In this document: positions 46,996 through 58,759 of the stretch, piece after piece
How the letters are laid out: the number at the start of each line of letters is the position of its first letter
Numbering within the stretch: the first letter of the stretch is position 1
Source of the DNA: RPQJ01 sp963746325
Lineage (GTDB): Bacteria > Pseudomonadota > Gammaproteobacteria > Steroidobacterales > Steroidobacteraceae
Assembly (NCBI GenBank): GCA_963746325.1
Contig: CAVVBC010000002.1
Coordinates: forward strand, 1-64,000
Reading direction: 5' to 3'
DNA length: 64,000 nucleotides
Position numbers and translations under genes: made by a program
The notes under the pieces: model-generated
What the model saw: the letters and a program-made list of their open reading frames with translations, nothing else
The model's database searches: none
What the model was told of the DNA's origin: nothing

Positions 46996-48145
46996 CTACT
47001 GGCCAGCCTGTATCCGGGCCCACGCGCGCCCGATCGTTCGCATCATTTCCGGTGAAAAGGTCTTATCCACGGTCAGCCGCGCAAAATCTTCGCTTCCAGG
47101 ATAGATCGTCGGATCGTCGCGCAATGCCTGCATGACGAACGGCAACGAGGCGGCATTGCCATTCGCCTGACCGACGGCATTGGTGATGTCGGCGATGACC
47201 TCGGGTTCCAGCAGGTAATCGAGGAAAGCGTGCGCGTTTGCCGGGTGCGGCGCGTCGACGGGGATGGCGACCATGTCGAACCAGACCGGCGCGCCCTCCT
47301 TGGGGATCACGTACACGACCTTGACCGGCGTCTCGGCTTCGGCGCCGCGCGACCGAGCCTGCTGCACGGCGCCGCTCCAGCCGATCGAAACGCACACCTC
47401 ACCGCTCGCCAGGTCCCCGACGTACTTGGACGAATGGAAGTAGCGGACATACGGCCGCACGCGGGCCAGCAGCGCCTCCGCTGCGGCAATGTCTTGCGGG
47501 CGGTGGCTGTTCGCATCGAGCCCAAGGTAAATGAACGCCACCTGGAACATGTCTGCGGGCGAATCGAGCAGCGTGATGCCGCAGGCCGCGAGCTTCGCAG
47601 CGATGGCAGGGTCGAACACCGCGGCCAGGCTGTCGAGAGTGCGCGTGCCGAGCGCCTTCTCGACAAGGTCAGGGTTGTAGCCCATTCCGGTCGTGCCCCA
47701 CAGGTACGGCAACGCGCGCTTGTTGCCCGGATCGTTGGCAGACACCAGTTGCATGATCCGCGGGTCGAGATTCGCCAGGTTCTTGAGTTTTGTGCGGTCG
47801 AGCGTACGCAGCGTGCCAGACTGGCCCAGGCGGGAGGTGCTCGCCCCGTTTGGCACCACGACGTCATAACCCGAGCCGCCCGTCAGCAGCTTGGTGGTCA
47901 ACACCTCGGCCGAATCAAAGACGTCGTAAGTGACCTTGATGCCGGTGCGGGCCTCGAAGTCCCGGATCGTGTTCTCACCGATATAGTCGGCCCAGTTGTA
48001 GACGTGCAGGACTTTCTCTTCGGTGGCGACGGCCGCCGTTGCGGCCGGTGCGCTTTGCGGCTCGTCACGCCCGCTGTTGCCACACGCCGTGAGCAACGCG
48101 ATGGAAGCCGCGACCAGCGCCGCCGAGCCGATGGCAAGTCCGCAT
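46996..48145 (-). CDS. polyamine-type ABC transporter substrate-binding lipoprotein
   Basis: A PotF/PotD family periplasmic binding protein for spermidine/putrescine or similar. The mature part starts LHVYNWADYIGENTIRDFEA; WGTTGMGYNPD and FLDYLLEPEVIADITNAVG are family features. Lipobox LLTAC gives a lipid anchor. The start is disturbed: a good ribosome site (AGGGGG) precedes ATG 48145, but that ATG is out of frame by one base. Removing one T near 48137 gives MRTAIGSAALVAASIALLTA-C, a perfect lipoprotein signal. As sequenced, the only in-frame start is TTG 48198. No permease or ATPase genes nearby, so it is an orphan. Confidence 0.85.
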
Positions 48146-48201
48146 GAGTTACTTCCCCCTTGTGTCGCCGGCGCCCCGCCTCGCGCGCCGGCGCGCAATT
48201 C

Positions 48202-49884
48202 CTATTGCGTCACCGACCCGGTCGGCGAAGGCTTCAGTGCATCCTCAGCGAGATCGCGGCCCGGGGCAGTTGCGCCATCGCCGTCACTCTCCGCTTCCTC
48301 GGCCTCGCCCACGAGGTGCGTGAGCTCGGCCGGCATCACCTTGCCGGGTGCGGGCCCCACTCCCAGCTCCACCATCTGCTGCGCGATGCGGATGGCGTTG
48401 CCACGGCCGGTGGACAACTGGCCCTTGGCCTTCTCGAACGTGCCATGGGCCTTCTCGATCGCCTCGCCCACCTCGAGGAACGTGTTCGCGAAGGTCGTCA
48501 GCTTCTCGTACAGCCGCTTGCCGGCATCCGCGATCTTGTCCGCGGACTCCTTCCGCTTCTGGAACTGCCACATCCCTTCGACCAGTTTCAGCACCGCCAT
48601 CAGCGTGCTCGGCGTGACCAGGATGATCTTGCTGCGATAGGCGTCGGTGTACAGCGCTTCGTCGTGCTGGAACGCCGTCAGCAGCGCCCCTTCCACCGGG
48701 ACGAACATCAGCACGAAGTCGACGGTATGCAGGTCGGGAGACGCTTCGTATTTCTTCGCCGACAGCCCGCGGATGTGTGCGCGCAACGATGCGAGGTGCG
48801 CCGCGAGATGCAGCTCGCGCCCGGCCTCGTCGGTCGCGGCGCAGTATTCCTTCCAGGCCTTGTTGGACACCTTGGAGTCCACGATCACCTGTCGGTTCTC
48901 GGGCAGGAACACCACGGCATCGGGCTGCAGCCGCTCGCCATCGTCGCCCTGGATGGAATGCTGCAGTGAGTACTCGCGCCCTTCCTTCAAGCCCGAGTCC
49001 TCCAGGATCCGCTTCATGATCGTCTCGCCCCAGTCCCCCGTGGATTTCGAGGTGATCGTGAGCGCGTTGGTGAGTTCTTCGGCCCGCTGCGAGACTGTCT
49101 GGTTGAGGTTCGTGAGCTGCACGATCTGCTCGTGCAACTGCCCACGTTCACGCGTTTCCGTCGTGTAGATCTGGTCCACCCGCTGGCGGAACTCTTCCAG
49201 CTGGGTCTTGAACGGCAGCACGACCGCGTCCATCTCGCGCTTGTTGACTTCGGTCAAGGCGAGCGAGCGCTCCTCCATCAGCCGCGCCGTGACCGTCGTG
49301 ACTTTCTCCTCGAAGAACCGTGTCTGCTCCACGACCCAGTTCTTCTGTTCGGCGAGCTGCGCCAGCAGCCCGTCGCGCTGCGTTTCGAGTGCCTTGGCTT
49401 GCGCCGATACTTCCGCGTAACGATCAGCCTGCTGGCGGCTCGCTGCTTCGGCAGCGCGAATGCGCGCTTCGAGCGCTTCGACGCGCTGCGTCAGGTTCAC
49501 GTTGTTGGCGGCTGCGACACGCCAGTCCGACTCCAGCGTCGCGGCGCTGGCCACGCGTTGCTCGAGCGACTGCCGCAGGCCGGTGGACTCGATCACGGCC
49601 CGTCGCAGGTCCTCGGCGGTTTTTGCGAGCGACGTGCGCAGCGATTCACGCTCGCCGGACAGGGCGAGGTGCTCGGCGCCGAGCGCCCGATGCGTCTCAT
49701 TCAGCGCGGCGTGCGCGGCCGCGAGGTCGGCGAGCCGCGATTCGGCGACCGCCGCTGCCGATTGCGCGGCCGCTGCCTGCTCCTGCAACGCCCGCCGGCC
49801 GCGTCCGGCCACCAGCAGCATGACGACAGTGGCAAGGATCACGGCCAGCAAGGCGACAACCCAGCCGAGGCTTTCCATCTGCAC
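48202..49884 (-). CDS. rmuC: DNA recombination protein RmuC
   Basis: A 560-residue membrane-anchored nuclease-like protein that limits recombination at inverted repeats. N-terminal TM helix (LGWVVALLAVILATVVMLLV), a long coiled coil (about residues 30-180), then the PD-(D/E)XK-like domain with GDWGETIMKRILEDSGLKEG, LQPDAVVFLPENRQVIVDSK and FVLMFVPVEGALLTAF. GTG 49884 has GGAG nine bases upstream; ATG 49878 is an alternative. Frame intact. Confidence 0.94.
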   Translation of the reverse strand: MQMESLGWVVALLAVILATVVMLLVAGRGRRALQEQAAAAQSAAAVAESRLADLAAAHAALNETHRALGAEHLALSGERESLRTSLAKTAEDLRRAVIESTGLRQSLEQRVASAATLESDWRVAAANNVNLTQRVEALEARIRAAEAASRQQADRYAEVSAQAKALETQRDGLLAQLAEQKNWVVEQTRFFEEKVTTVTARLMEERSLALTEVNKREMDAVVLPFKTQLEEFRQRVDQIYTTETRERGQLHEQIVQLTNLNQTVSQRAEELTNALTITSKSTGDWGETIMKRILEDSGLKEGREYSLQHSIQGDDGERLQPDAVVFLPENRQVIVDSKVSNKAWKEYCAATDEAGRELHLAAHLASLRAHIRGLSAKKYEASPDLHTVDFVLMFVPVEGALLTAFQHDEALYTDAYRSKIILVTPSTLMAVLKLVEGMWQFQKRKESADKIADAGKRLYEKLTTFANTFLEVGEAIEKAHGTFEKAKGQLSTGRGNAIRIAQQMVELGVGPAPGKVMPAELTHLVGEAEEAESDGDGATAPGRDLAEDALKPSPTGSVTQ

Positions 49885-49936
49885 TATGCGGGACTCCGTT
49901 GGAGGGTCATCGCGGCATTATCGCGCCCCTGCGGGC

Positions 49937-52205
49937 TCACCGGGTGATCCCGCTCAACTCGGTGACCCTCTCGTACGAGTGAACCGCAGCGACCTCGACC
50001 GGCGTGCCGTTCAACACGGCGGTGCCCGTCAGCGCGTCGATACGCTGGTCGTCGACGAGGTCATTGATGCTGACGCCGGCGTGGGCCGCCGCCACCGATA
50101 GACGCACGCCGCTGCGGCCGTGTCCCCAGCCATGCGGCAGGCTCACCACGCCCGGCTCGATGTCCGGCGTGATTTCCACCGCGACCTGCACGGCGCCCAC
50201 GCGCGAACGCACCGCGGCCAGCGCGCCATCCTGCAGCCCGCGCGCAGCCGCATCGTCTGGATGCATCATGAGCGTGCAGCGCGGCTTGCCTTTCACCAGT
50301 CGCTGGCTGTTGTGCAGCCAGGAGTTGTTGCTGCGCACGTGCCGCCGGCCGATCAACGCCAGTGCCGGCACGGGCTCAGCAAGCGCCGCCGCAGCGCGTG
50401 CGAGGTCGTCGACGAACAGGTCGGGCGCGAGATCCAGCCGGCGGTTCGGCGTCGCGAGGCGTCGCGGGAACGCAGTCTCCAACGGCCCGAGGTCCACGCC
50501 GTTCGGTTCGTCGAGCAGCCTCTGCAGCGTGAGACCCACGGGACGACGGTCTGGAGCGGACAGCAGCTTGCGCAGGGCGCCGAACCCGGGCAGCTGCGGC
50601 GAGCACCTTCATCTTGCCTGCGTGCGGCACACCGTAGCGGCCGGTCTTGAGCATCCAGTCGAGCGTGCCGTCCGGACCCGAGGCGTCGCGTGACCAGTTC
50701 CTTGGCCCACGCCGCGACGCCGCGCGCCGGGATGGCGCGGCGGCCTGCGCACGCGCCGCGCGATCTCGCCGAGGATCTCGTGGTCGTGCAGGGCGCCCGC
50801 GGGCTTCTGGAACAGCGCCGGTGCGAACTTGGCGACGTTGCGCACGGCGAAGCCGCTCAGCGCGATGTCGTAGTGACTGCGCTCGAGCGGACTCGTCGGC
50901 GGCAGGATCAGGTGCGCGTGCCGCGACGTCTCGTTGAGGTAAAGATCGATCGACACCATGAACTCGAGCTGCGCGAGCGCCGCGTCGAGCTGCACGCCGT
51001 TCGGCGTGGACAGCACCGGGTTGCCCGCGAAAGTGACCAGCGCGCGCACCTGGCCCGCTCCCGGCGTCGCGATTTCCTCGGCCAGCGCCGCGACCGGCAG
51101 CTCGTTCGAGAACTCGGGCAGCCCGCGCACGCGCGAGCGGAACTTGCCGTAGTGCCCGCGCGAGCCGTAGGCACGCGTGAGGTCCACGGCCGGCTCCGCG
51201 AACATCATGCCGCCCTCGCGGTCGAGGTGGCCGGTGACGCGCATTGAGGCAGTAGATCAGCCACAGCGTGAGGCCGCCGAACTCCTGCGTGCACGCGCCG
51301 ACGCGACCGTAGACGAGGGCCCGCGGCTCGGCGAGCAGCGCGTGGGCCAGCGCGGCGATCCGCGAGCGCGGCAGGTTCGTGCGGGCGGCGAGTTGCCGCC
51401 GGATCGAACTGCAGCACCGCTGCGCGCAGCACCGTCGAGTCCGTCGACGTGCGGCGCGAGGTGGGCCAGGTCGGCGCGGCCCTGCGTGAACACCTCGTGC
51501 AGCAGTGCGAGCAGCAGGTAGACGTCGGTGCCGGGACGAATGCCCGAGGTACTCGTCGGCGATCGCCGCGGATTCGGTGCGGCGCGGGTCGACGACGACG
51601 AAGCGGCCGCCGCGCGCACGCAGCGCATCGATGCGCTTCTCGAAGCCGGGCGCGCCCATGATCGAGCCGCCGGAGGCCACCGGGTTGCCGCCGATGCAGA
51701 CGAACAGCTGCGTGCGATCGACGTCCGGCACCGGCATCAGGAACTGGTGGCCGAACATCGCCCAGGACGCCACCATGTGCGGCAACTGGTCGACGCTGGT
51801 GGCCGAATACAGGTTGCTGCGTGCGGAATGCGCGGATGAAGTCGCCCACGCCGAGCATCGCGCCGAGGTTGTGCACGGTGGGATTGCCGGCGTAGATCGC
51901 GACGGCGTCGTTGCCGTGTTGCGCGCGGATCGCGGCCATGCGCGACTCGATCTCGTCGAACGCCGCCGCCCAGCTGATCGTCTCCCAGCCCGTGTGCGGT
52001 CCGCCGCAGCGGCGCACGCAGCCGGTCAGGGTCCTCGTGCAGGTCTTTCAGTGCGACGGCCTTGGGGCAGATGTGCCCGCGGCTCAGCACGTCGTCGCGG
52101 TTGGGCTTGATCGAGAGCACCGCGCCGTCGCGGTGCTCGATCTACGATGCCGCACATCGCCTCGCAGAGGCAACAGGTGCGACGATGCAGTCCCTCGCTC
52201 GTCAT
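49937..52205 (-). CDS. molybdopterin-dependent oxidoreductase, frame broken many times
   Basis: A DMSO-reductase-superfamily enzyme, about 750 residues if corrected. The N-terminal 4Fe-4S site is clear: CCLCEAMCGI and later RGHICPKAVALKDLHEDPDR. Then WETISWAAAFDEIESRMAAI, YAGNPTVHNLGAML, CIGGNPVASGGSIMGAPGFE, FVVVDPRRTESA, FAGNPVLSTPNGV, and the C-terminal cofactor domain HNSQRLVKGKPRCTLMMHPD, VSLPHGWGHGRSG. The pieces lie in changing frames, with breaks near 52150, 52012, 51830, 51540, 51400, 51240, 50690 and 50595. Substrate unknown. No subunits or dedicated chaperone genes adjoin it. Confidence 0.82.
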
Positions 52206-52231
52206 CGCTGTTGCCCTCGCGGTGCCGACGT

Positions 52232-53637
52232 TCAGGCCTTGCGCTGCTTCGCCGGAGCAGCCCCAGGCCGCCGAGCAGCAGGAGCACGGCGAAGCCGGCG
52301 CTGCCGCCACCGCTGCTGTTGTTCTTCTTCTGGCCGCAGCGCGTGTTGCCGGTGACGGTGTCGCCGGCGGCGCTGTAGCGCCAGATCGTGCCGTAACCGC
52401 AATTGCCGGCGCTGCTGGTGAGCCCGAGGAACACGCCCGGGGCCTGCTCGATGACCTTGCTCGAGGGACCCGTGCCGTTCGCGTTCACGAAATCGTGCAG
52501 CTTCGCGAAGTTCGTCCCGGTGCGGTCGATGGCGAAGAACGTGCCCAGTCCGCTGACGGTGGTGCCCGAGCTGACGCCGCCGCCGGACGTCGTGCCGTAC
52601 AGCTTGCCGTCGCTGCCCAGCATGCAGTTCGGCCAGATGGGCGCGCGCCGTCGGTATTGCTGAAGGTATGCAGCACGTTGAACTCCGACCCGTCGGGCTT
52701 GATCGCGAAGATGACGCCGAAGCCGTTCGGCCCCGCCCTGGCTCGCCATGCCGTAGAGGAAGCCGTCGTTGCCGTCGACGAGGCCGCCGAACGGCAGCGT
52801 GCCGTCGTCGTTCTTGGCGACGCCGTCGGTGAAGACCGTGGGCGCTGAAGTGATGCAGCACCTGGAAGCCCGTGCCGTCGGCGTTGATCCGGAACACGCG
52901 TGCCGCGACCGTTGTTGCCACCGGACGAAGCCGTGCCGTAGAGGACGCCGTCCGGCGTCCTGCAACAGCTGCCCGGTCGGGCGCCGCACCGTCGACCGTG
53001 ACCGTCAGGCCCGAGTTGGCGGCCGAGGTGTTGGCGGCAAACGTATGCAGCACCTGGAAGCCCGTGCCGTCGCGCGCGATCCGGAACAGCGTGCCGGTGC
53101 CGTTCGGCCCGCCGGTACGCGCCGCGCCGTAGAGCATGCCGTCGTGCCCTTCGATGAGCTCGCGCCTCCGGATAGGCCCCGTTGGTGTTGATCGGGCTCA
53201 GTTCCGCGTTGGTGGACGTGATCGGCGCGAAGCGGAAGATGATCGCGAAACCGGTGCCGTCCGGCGCGATCTTGAAGATCGAGCCGGCGCCGGCCACCTC
53301 GCTGCCCCTGCCGAACTTGGTGGTGCCGTAGAGCAGGCCGTCGCTGCCGACCGTGAGCCCGGAGCCCGGCGCAACGGCATCGTCGGGCGTGAGCTGATAG
53401 AGCGTACGGACTTCTGACCCGTCGACCGCGGCGCGCCAGATCACGCCGCCAGCCACGGAGGTGACCGGGTTGGCCGTGCCATAAAGCGCGCCGTCGGGGC
53501 CCTTGACCGGGTTGCCGACGGGATTGGAAAGACTGAAGGCTACGGCGGTCGAGACGGCGGGCGCCGCCATGACCGGGCCGGCGACGGCCAACTAGACTCA
53601 GCGCCAGGAGCGCTGTTGCGGAACGAATACGGAACAT
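52232..53637 (-). CDS. GloVer-repeat protein with GlyGly-CTERM-like tail, frame broken
   Basis: An exported repeat protein, about 465 residues. Signal peptide MFRIRSATALLALSL, continuing as AVAGPVMAAPAV in the next frame (an extra T near 53594). Tandem repeats of the GloVer type follow: DGALYGTA, DGLLYGTT, GSIFKIAPDGTGF, DGVLYGTASSGGNNGRGT, NVLHTFSNTDGARP. The end, SSGGGSAGFAVLLLLGGLG followed by LLRR, is a GlyGly-CTERM-like sorting signal normally handled by rhombosortase. Several one-base insertions break the frame (near 53594, 53165, 52970, 52915, 52845, 52730, 52645). Function unknown; probably surface-located. Confidence 0.78.
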
Positions 53638-53762
53638 CGGATCGGTGACTCCGGCACCCGGGCGGAAGGCCGGGCAAGCTGCTTGGCCGTGAATTGTGCC
53701 GCACTTCGCCCCTCGCCGCCAAAGTGGGAGAATGCGCGCCCCGTTTTGCACCAGTCCTGCAC

Positions 53763-55674
<1,912 letters not shown>

Positions 55675-56096
55675 GCCAAGGAAGCGATCCGCAGCGATCA
55701 GGCCGTTGCGCAAGCGATCGGGCTCGATCAAGAGGCCACTGTCACGGCGGGCCCTTCCGCCCACATCCGAGGTTGCCAGCCTTGCGGGGCATTCCGCCGA
55801 TTGCCCCTCCGCTTGGAAAGGCAGACACGCGCTACGGGGCAATCGGCGGAACGCCCCGCTTGAGCATCGTTGCAGCGTCGGGATTGGCGGAACGCCCCGC
55901 CTTGGTGGCGGCGCGTCGTCGAGCACGCGCCCGAACGTTGCACCGGCACTCACAGCGGCGGATCGGTTCCGTGGCGGGTACGGCGCGCGTGTCTGCCTTT
56001 CCAAGCGACGGACCCGCCACGGGAGCGGTCCGCAGCAAGCACCGGCCCGCAGCAAGCACCGACCCGCAGTAACCACTGGGCGCGCCGCCCGGACGC
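55675..56096. repeat. complex palindromic repeat region
   Basis: 422 bp without a gene but highly structured. A 22-bp sequence (55810-55831, core CTTGGAAAGGCAGACACG) recurs exactly inverted at 55986-56007. GGGGCATTCCGCCGATTGCC (55786-55807) is inverted at 55836-55857 with one mismatch. GATTGGCGGAACGCCCCGCC at about 55882 is a further partial copy. Near the right end CCGCAGCAAGCACCG occurs twice, with a third partial copy (56030-56070). It lies between convergent yheS and the quinone reductase gene. Confidence 0.8.
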
Positions 56097-57074
56097 TCAG
56101 GCGATGCGCAATACGACCTTGCCGACGGCCCTGCGCTGCTCCATCGAGCGGAAAGCCTCGGCGTAATCCGCCAACGGGTGCACCGCGCCCACCACCGGCT
56201 TGAGCTTGCCCGCCTCGAACAGTTGCCAGAGTTCGCGCACGTTCTGCTGCTGCACCTGCGGCTCGCGCTCGGCGAACGAACCGAAGAAGACGCCGACCAG
56301 CGCCGCGCCCTTGAGCAGGAGCAGGTTCATCGGGATCTTCGGGATGTCGCCCGCCGCGAACCCCACGATGAGGTAGCGACCTTTCCAGGCCAGGCTGCGC
56401 ACCGCCGGTTCGGCGTAAGGCCCGCCCACGGCGTCGTAGACGACGTCCACGCCCTTGCCGCCGGTGATTTCCTTCACTCGCTCGCGCAGGTCCTGCTGCG
56501 AGTAGTCGATGAGGTGATCGGCACCGACGCGACGCGCCACCTCGAGCTTGGCCGGCGTGCTGGCTGCGGCGATCACGGTCGCGCCCATCTGCTTGGCGAG
56601 TTCGATGGCGGTCGTACCCACGCCACTGGCAGCGCCGAGCACCAGCACCGTTTCACCGGCAGCCAGGTTCGCGCGCTGCTTGAGGGCGTGGTAACTGGTG
56701 AAATAAGTCACGCTGACGCCGCAGCCGGACTCGAAATCCAGTGTCGACGGCAACGGCAGCAGCCTCTCCTGCGGCACCACGGCGCGCTCAGCGGCCGCAT
56801 TGCCGGCATACGCGATCACGCGGTCGCCCACGTGGAAGCGCGTGACGCCCTCGCCCACCGCCGCGATGGTCCCTGCCATCTCCATCCCGGGGATCCAGGG
56901 CAGTGGCGGACGCACCTGGTAGAGGCCGCGCAGCATCAGCAGGTCCGGAAAATTCAGCGCAGCCGCCGCGACGTCCAACAGCACCGTGCCGGGCTTGAGC
57001 GCCGGCTCCTGCCAGTCGGGTTCGAGTTTGAGCCCGTCGATTCCGTCGAGCGAGTGGCAGACGAGCGCTTTCAT
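56097..57074 (-). CDS. NADPH:quinone oxidoreductase family protein
   Basis: A 325-residue zinc-independent medium-chain reductase of the quinone-reductase group. N-terminal catalytic fold (ALNFPDLLMLRGLYQVRPPL, PGMEMAGTIAAVGEGV), nucleotide-binding motif LVLGAASGVGTTAIELAK, and VGFAAGDIPKIPMNL. It likely reduces quinones or enones with NADPH; substrate unknown. Start ATG 57074 overlaps the SulP stop by 4 bp. Last gene of a four-gene coupled cluster. Confidence 0.9.
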   Translation of the reverse strand: MKALVCHSLDGIDGLKLEPDWQEPALKPGTVLLDVAAAALNFPDLLMLRGLYQVRPPLPWIPGMEMAGTIAAVGEGVTRFHVGDRVIAYAGNAAAERAVVPQERLLPLPSTLDFESGCGVSVTYFTSYHALKQRANLAAGETVLVLGAASGVGTTAIELAKQMGATVIAAASTPAKLEVARRVGADHLIDYSQQDLRERVKEITGGKGVDVVYDAVGGPYAEPAVRSLAWKGRYLIVGFAAGDIPKIPMNLLLLKGAALVGVFFGSFAEREPQVQQQNVRELWQLFEAGKLKPVVGAVHPLADYAEAFRSMEQRRAVGKVVLRIA

Positions 57075-58759
57075 CGGGGTTCCTCGGTGGCGGAGCGGCC
57101 AGGTTGTTGTGCGAGTGTGGAGCCCCACTCCGCGTGCTGCAGGGCGGAGTCGAGGTCGTCGTGATAGCCGCCGGGCCCGGCGAGGTCGAGCAGACCGGCT
57201 TTCTCGAGTTTGGCCTTCACACGCGGGTTCGCACCGCACAGCAGCACCTCGACGCCGCGGCGCCGCAGGCTCCGTATCGCCTCCTCGAGGCTCTGGATGC
57301 CGGTGATGTCCATGAACGGCACACGCTGCAGGACGAGGATCAGGCGCCGTGGATCGGTGTGGGTCTGCGCCAGCGAGCGCTCGAACGTATCGACGGCGCC
57401 GAAGAAAAACGGCCCGTCGATCGAGTAGACCATGACGCCCGCTGGCAGCGCCTGCCAGCGCCGCTTCGCCAGCGCCGCATCGAGTTCAGCGCCGCCGAGC
57501 GCCGCGACCTCGACCGAGGAGGACATGCGGCGCAGGAACTGGAACATCGCGATGATCACGCCGACGTTCACCGCCAGTACCAGGTCGCCAAAGACCGTCA
57601 GCAGGAACGTGATGAGCAGCACGGCGACGTCGGCCCGCGGCGCGCGCCGCACCATGCCGGCGAAATGGCGCACTTCGCTCATGTTCCACGCGACGACGAA
57701 GAGCACCGCCGCCAGCGCGGCCAGCGGCACGTATTCGGCGAGCGGCGCCAGGAACAGCAGCACCAGCACGAGAGTGAGCACGTGGAACAGGCCGGCGAGC
57801 GGGCTCGAGCCGCCGTTGCGCACGTTCGTGGCCGTGCGTGCGATCGCGCCGGTGGCCGCGAAGCCGCCGAACAACGGCACGGCGAGATTGGCGATGCCCT
57901 GCCCCACCAGTTCCTGGTTCGAATCGTGACGGGTGCCGGCCATGCCGTCGGCCACCACGGCCGAGAGCAGCGATTCGATGGCGCCCAGCATCGCGATCGT
58001 GAAGGCGGGGCCAAGCAACTCCAGTATTCGCGGCAGCGTGATCTCGGGCATCGAGAGCGTCGGCAGGCCGCGCGGGATGCCGCCGAACTCCGAACCGATC
58101 GTGGCCACACCCGGGAACTGGAAGTACGCCTGGACAGCCGTCGCCAGCACCAGCGCCACCAGCGGACCGGGCACGCGCTTGAGGCCGGGAATCCGCGACG
58201 AAAACACGACGGCCGCGAGGCTGGCGACGGCGAGCAGCGCCGTCGGCCAGTGCACCGCCGGCATCACCTGCAGCAGGGCCCAGACCTTTTCGTGGAAATG
58301 CTCGCCGCCCGTCACGGGCAGGCCGAGGAAATAGCGCCACTGGCCGACGAAGATGATCACGCCGATGCCGGCGGTGAAGCCGGTGATCACGGGATCGGGA
58401 ATGAAGCGGATGATGCCGCCCATGCGCGTCAGGCCGAGCGCCAGCAGGATCGCGCCTGCCATGAACGTCGCGATCTGCAGGCCGTCGATGCCGTGCTTGG
58501 CGGTCACGCCCGCGAGAATCACGATGAATGCACCGGTCGGGCCGGCGATCTGCAGGCGGCTGCCGCCGAACAGCGACACCAGCGCGCCGGCAATGATCGC
58601 CGTGTAGATGCCCTGCTCCGGCTTGGCCCCGCTCGCGATCGCGAACGCCATCGCGAGCGGCAGCGCGACGACGCCCACCACGAAACCTGCGACGAGATTG
58701 CGCACCCAATGCTCGCGCCGCAACAATCCGGCCTGCCAGGCCTCGCGGATCGCGATCAT
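57071..58759 (-). CDS. SulP family anion transporter with STAS domain
   Basis: A 562-residue secondary transporter of the SLC26/SulP family (sulfate, bicarbonate or dicarboxylates). N-terminal membrane domain with 10-14 helices (FVVGVVALPLAMAFAIASGA, GPTGAFIVILAGV) and a C-terminal STAS domain from about residue 430 (VMVYSIDGPFFFGAVDTFER; ILVLQRVPFMDITGIQSLEE). Overlaps both neighbours by 4 bp. The neighbouring hydroxyacid oxidase suggests an organic anion, but this is only inference. Confidence 0.92.
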   Translation of the reverse strand: MIAIREAWQAGLLRREHWVRNLVAGFVVGVVALPLAMAFAIASGAKPEQGIYTAIIAGALVSLFGGSRLQIAGPTGAFIVILAGVTAKHGIDGLQIATFMAGAILLALGLTRMGGIIRFIPDPVITGFTAGIGVIIFVGQWRYFLGLPVTGGEHFHEKVWALLQVMPAVHWPTALLAVASLAAVVFSSRIPGLKRVPGPLVALVLATAVQAYFQFPGVATIGSEFGGIPRGLPTLSMPEITLPRILELLGPAFTIAMLGAIESLLSAVVADGMAGTRHDSNQELVGQGIANLAVPLFGGFAATGAIARTATNVRNGGSSPLAGLFHVLTLVLVLLFLAPLAEYVPLAALAAVLFVVAWNMSEVRHFAGMVRRAPRADVAVLLITFLLTVFGDLVLAVNVGVIIAMFQFLRRMSSSVEVAALGGAELDAALAKRRWQALPAGVMVYSIDGPFFFGAVDTFERSLAQTHTDPRRLILVLQRVPFMDITGIQSLEEAIRSLRRRGVEVLLCGANPRVKAKLEKAGLLDLAGPGGYHDDLDSALQHAEWGSTLAQQPGRSATEEPR

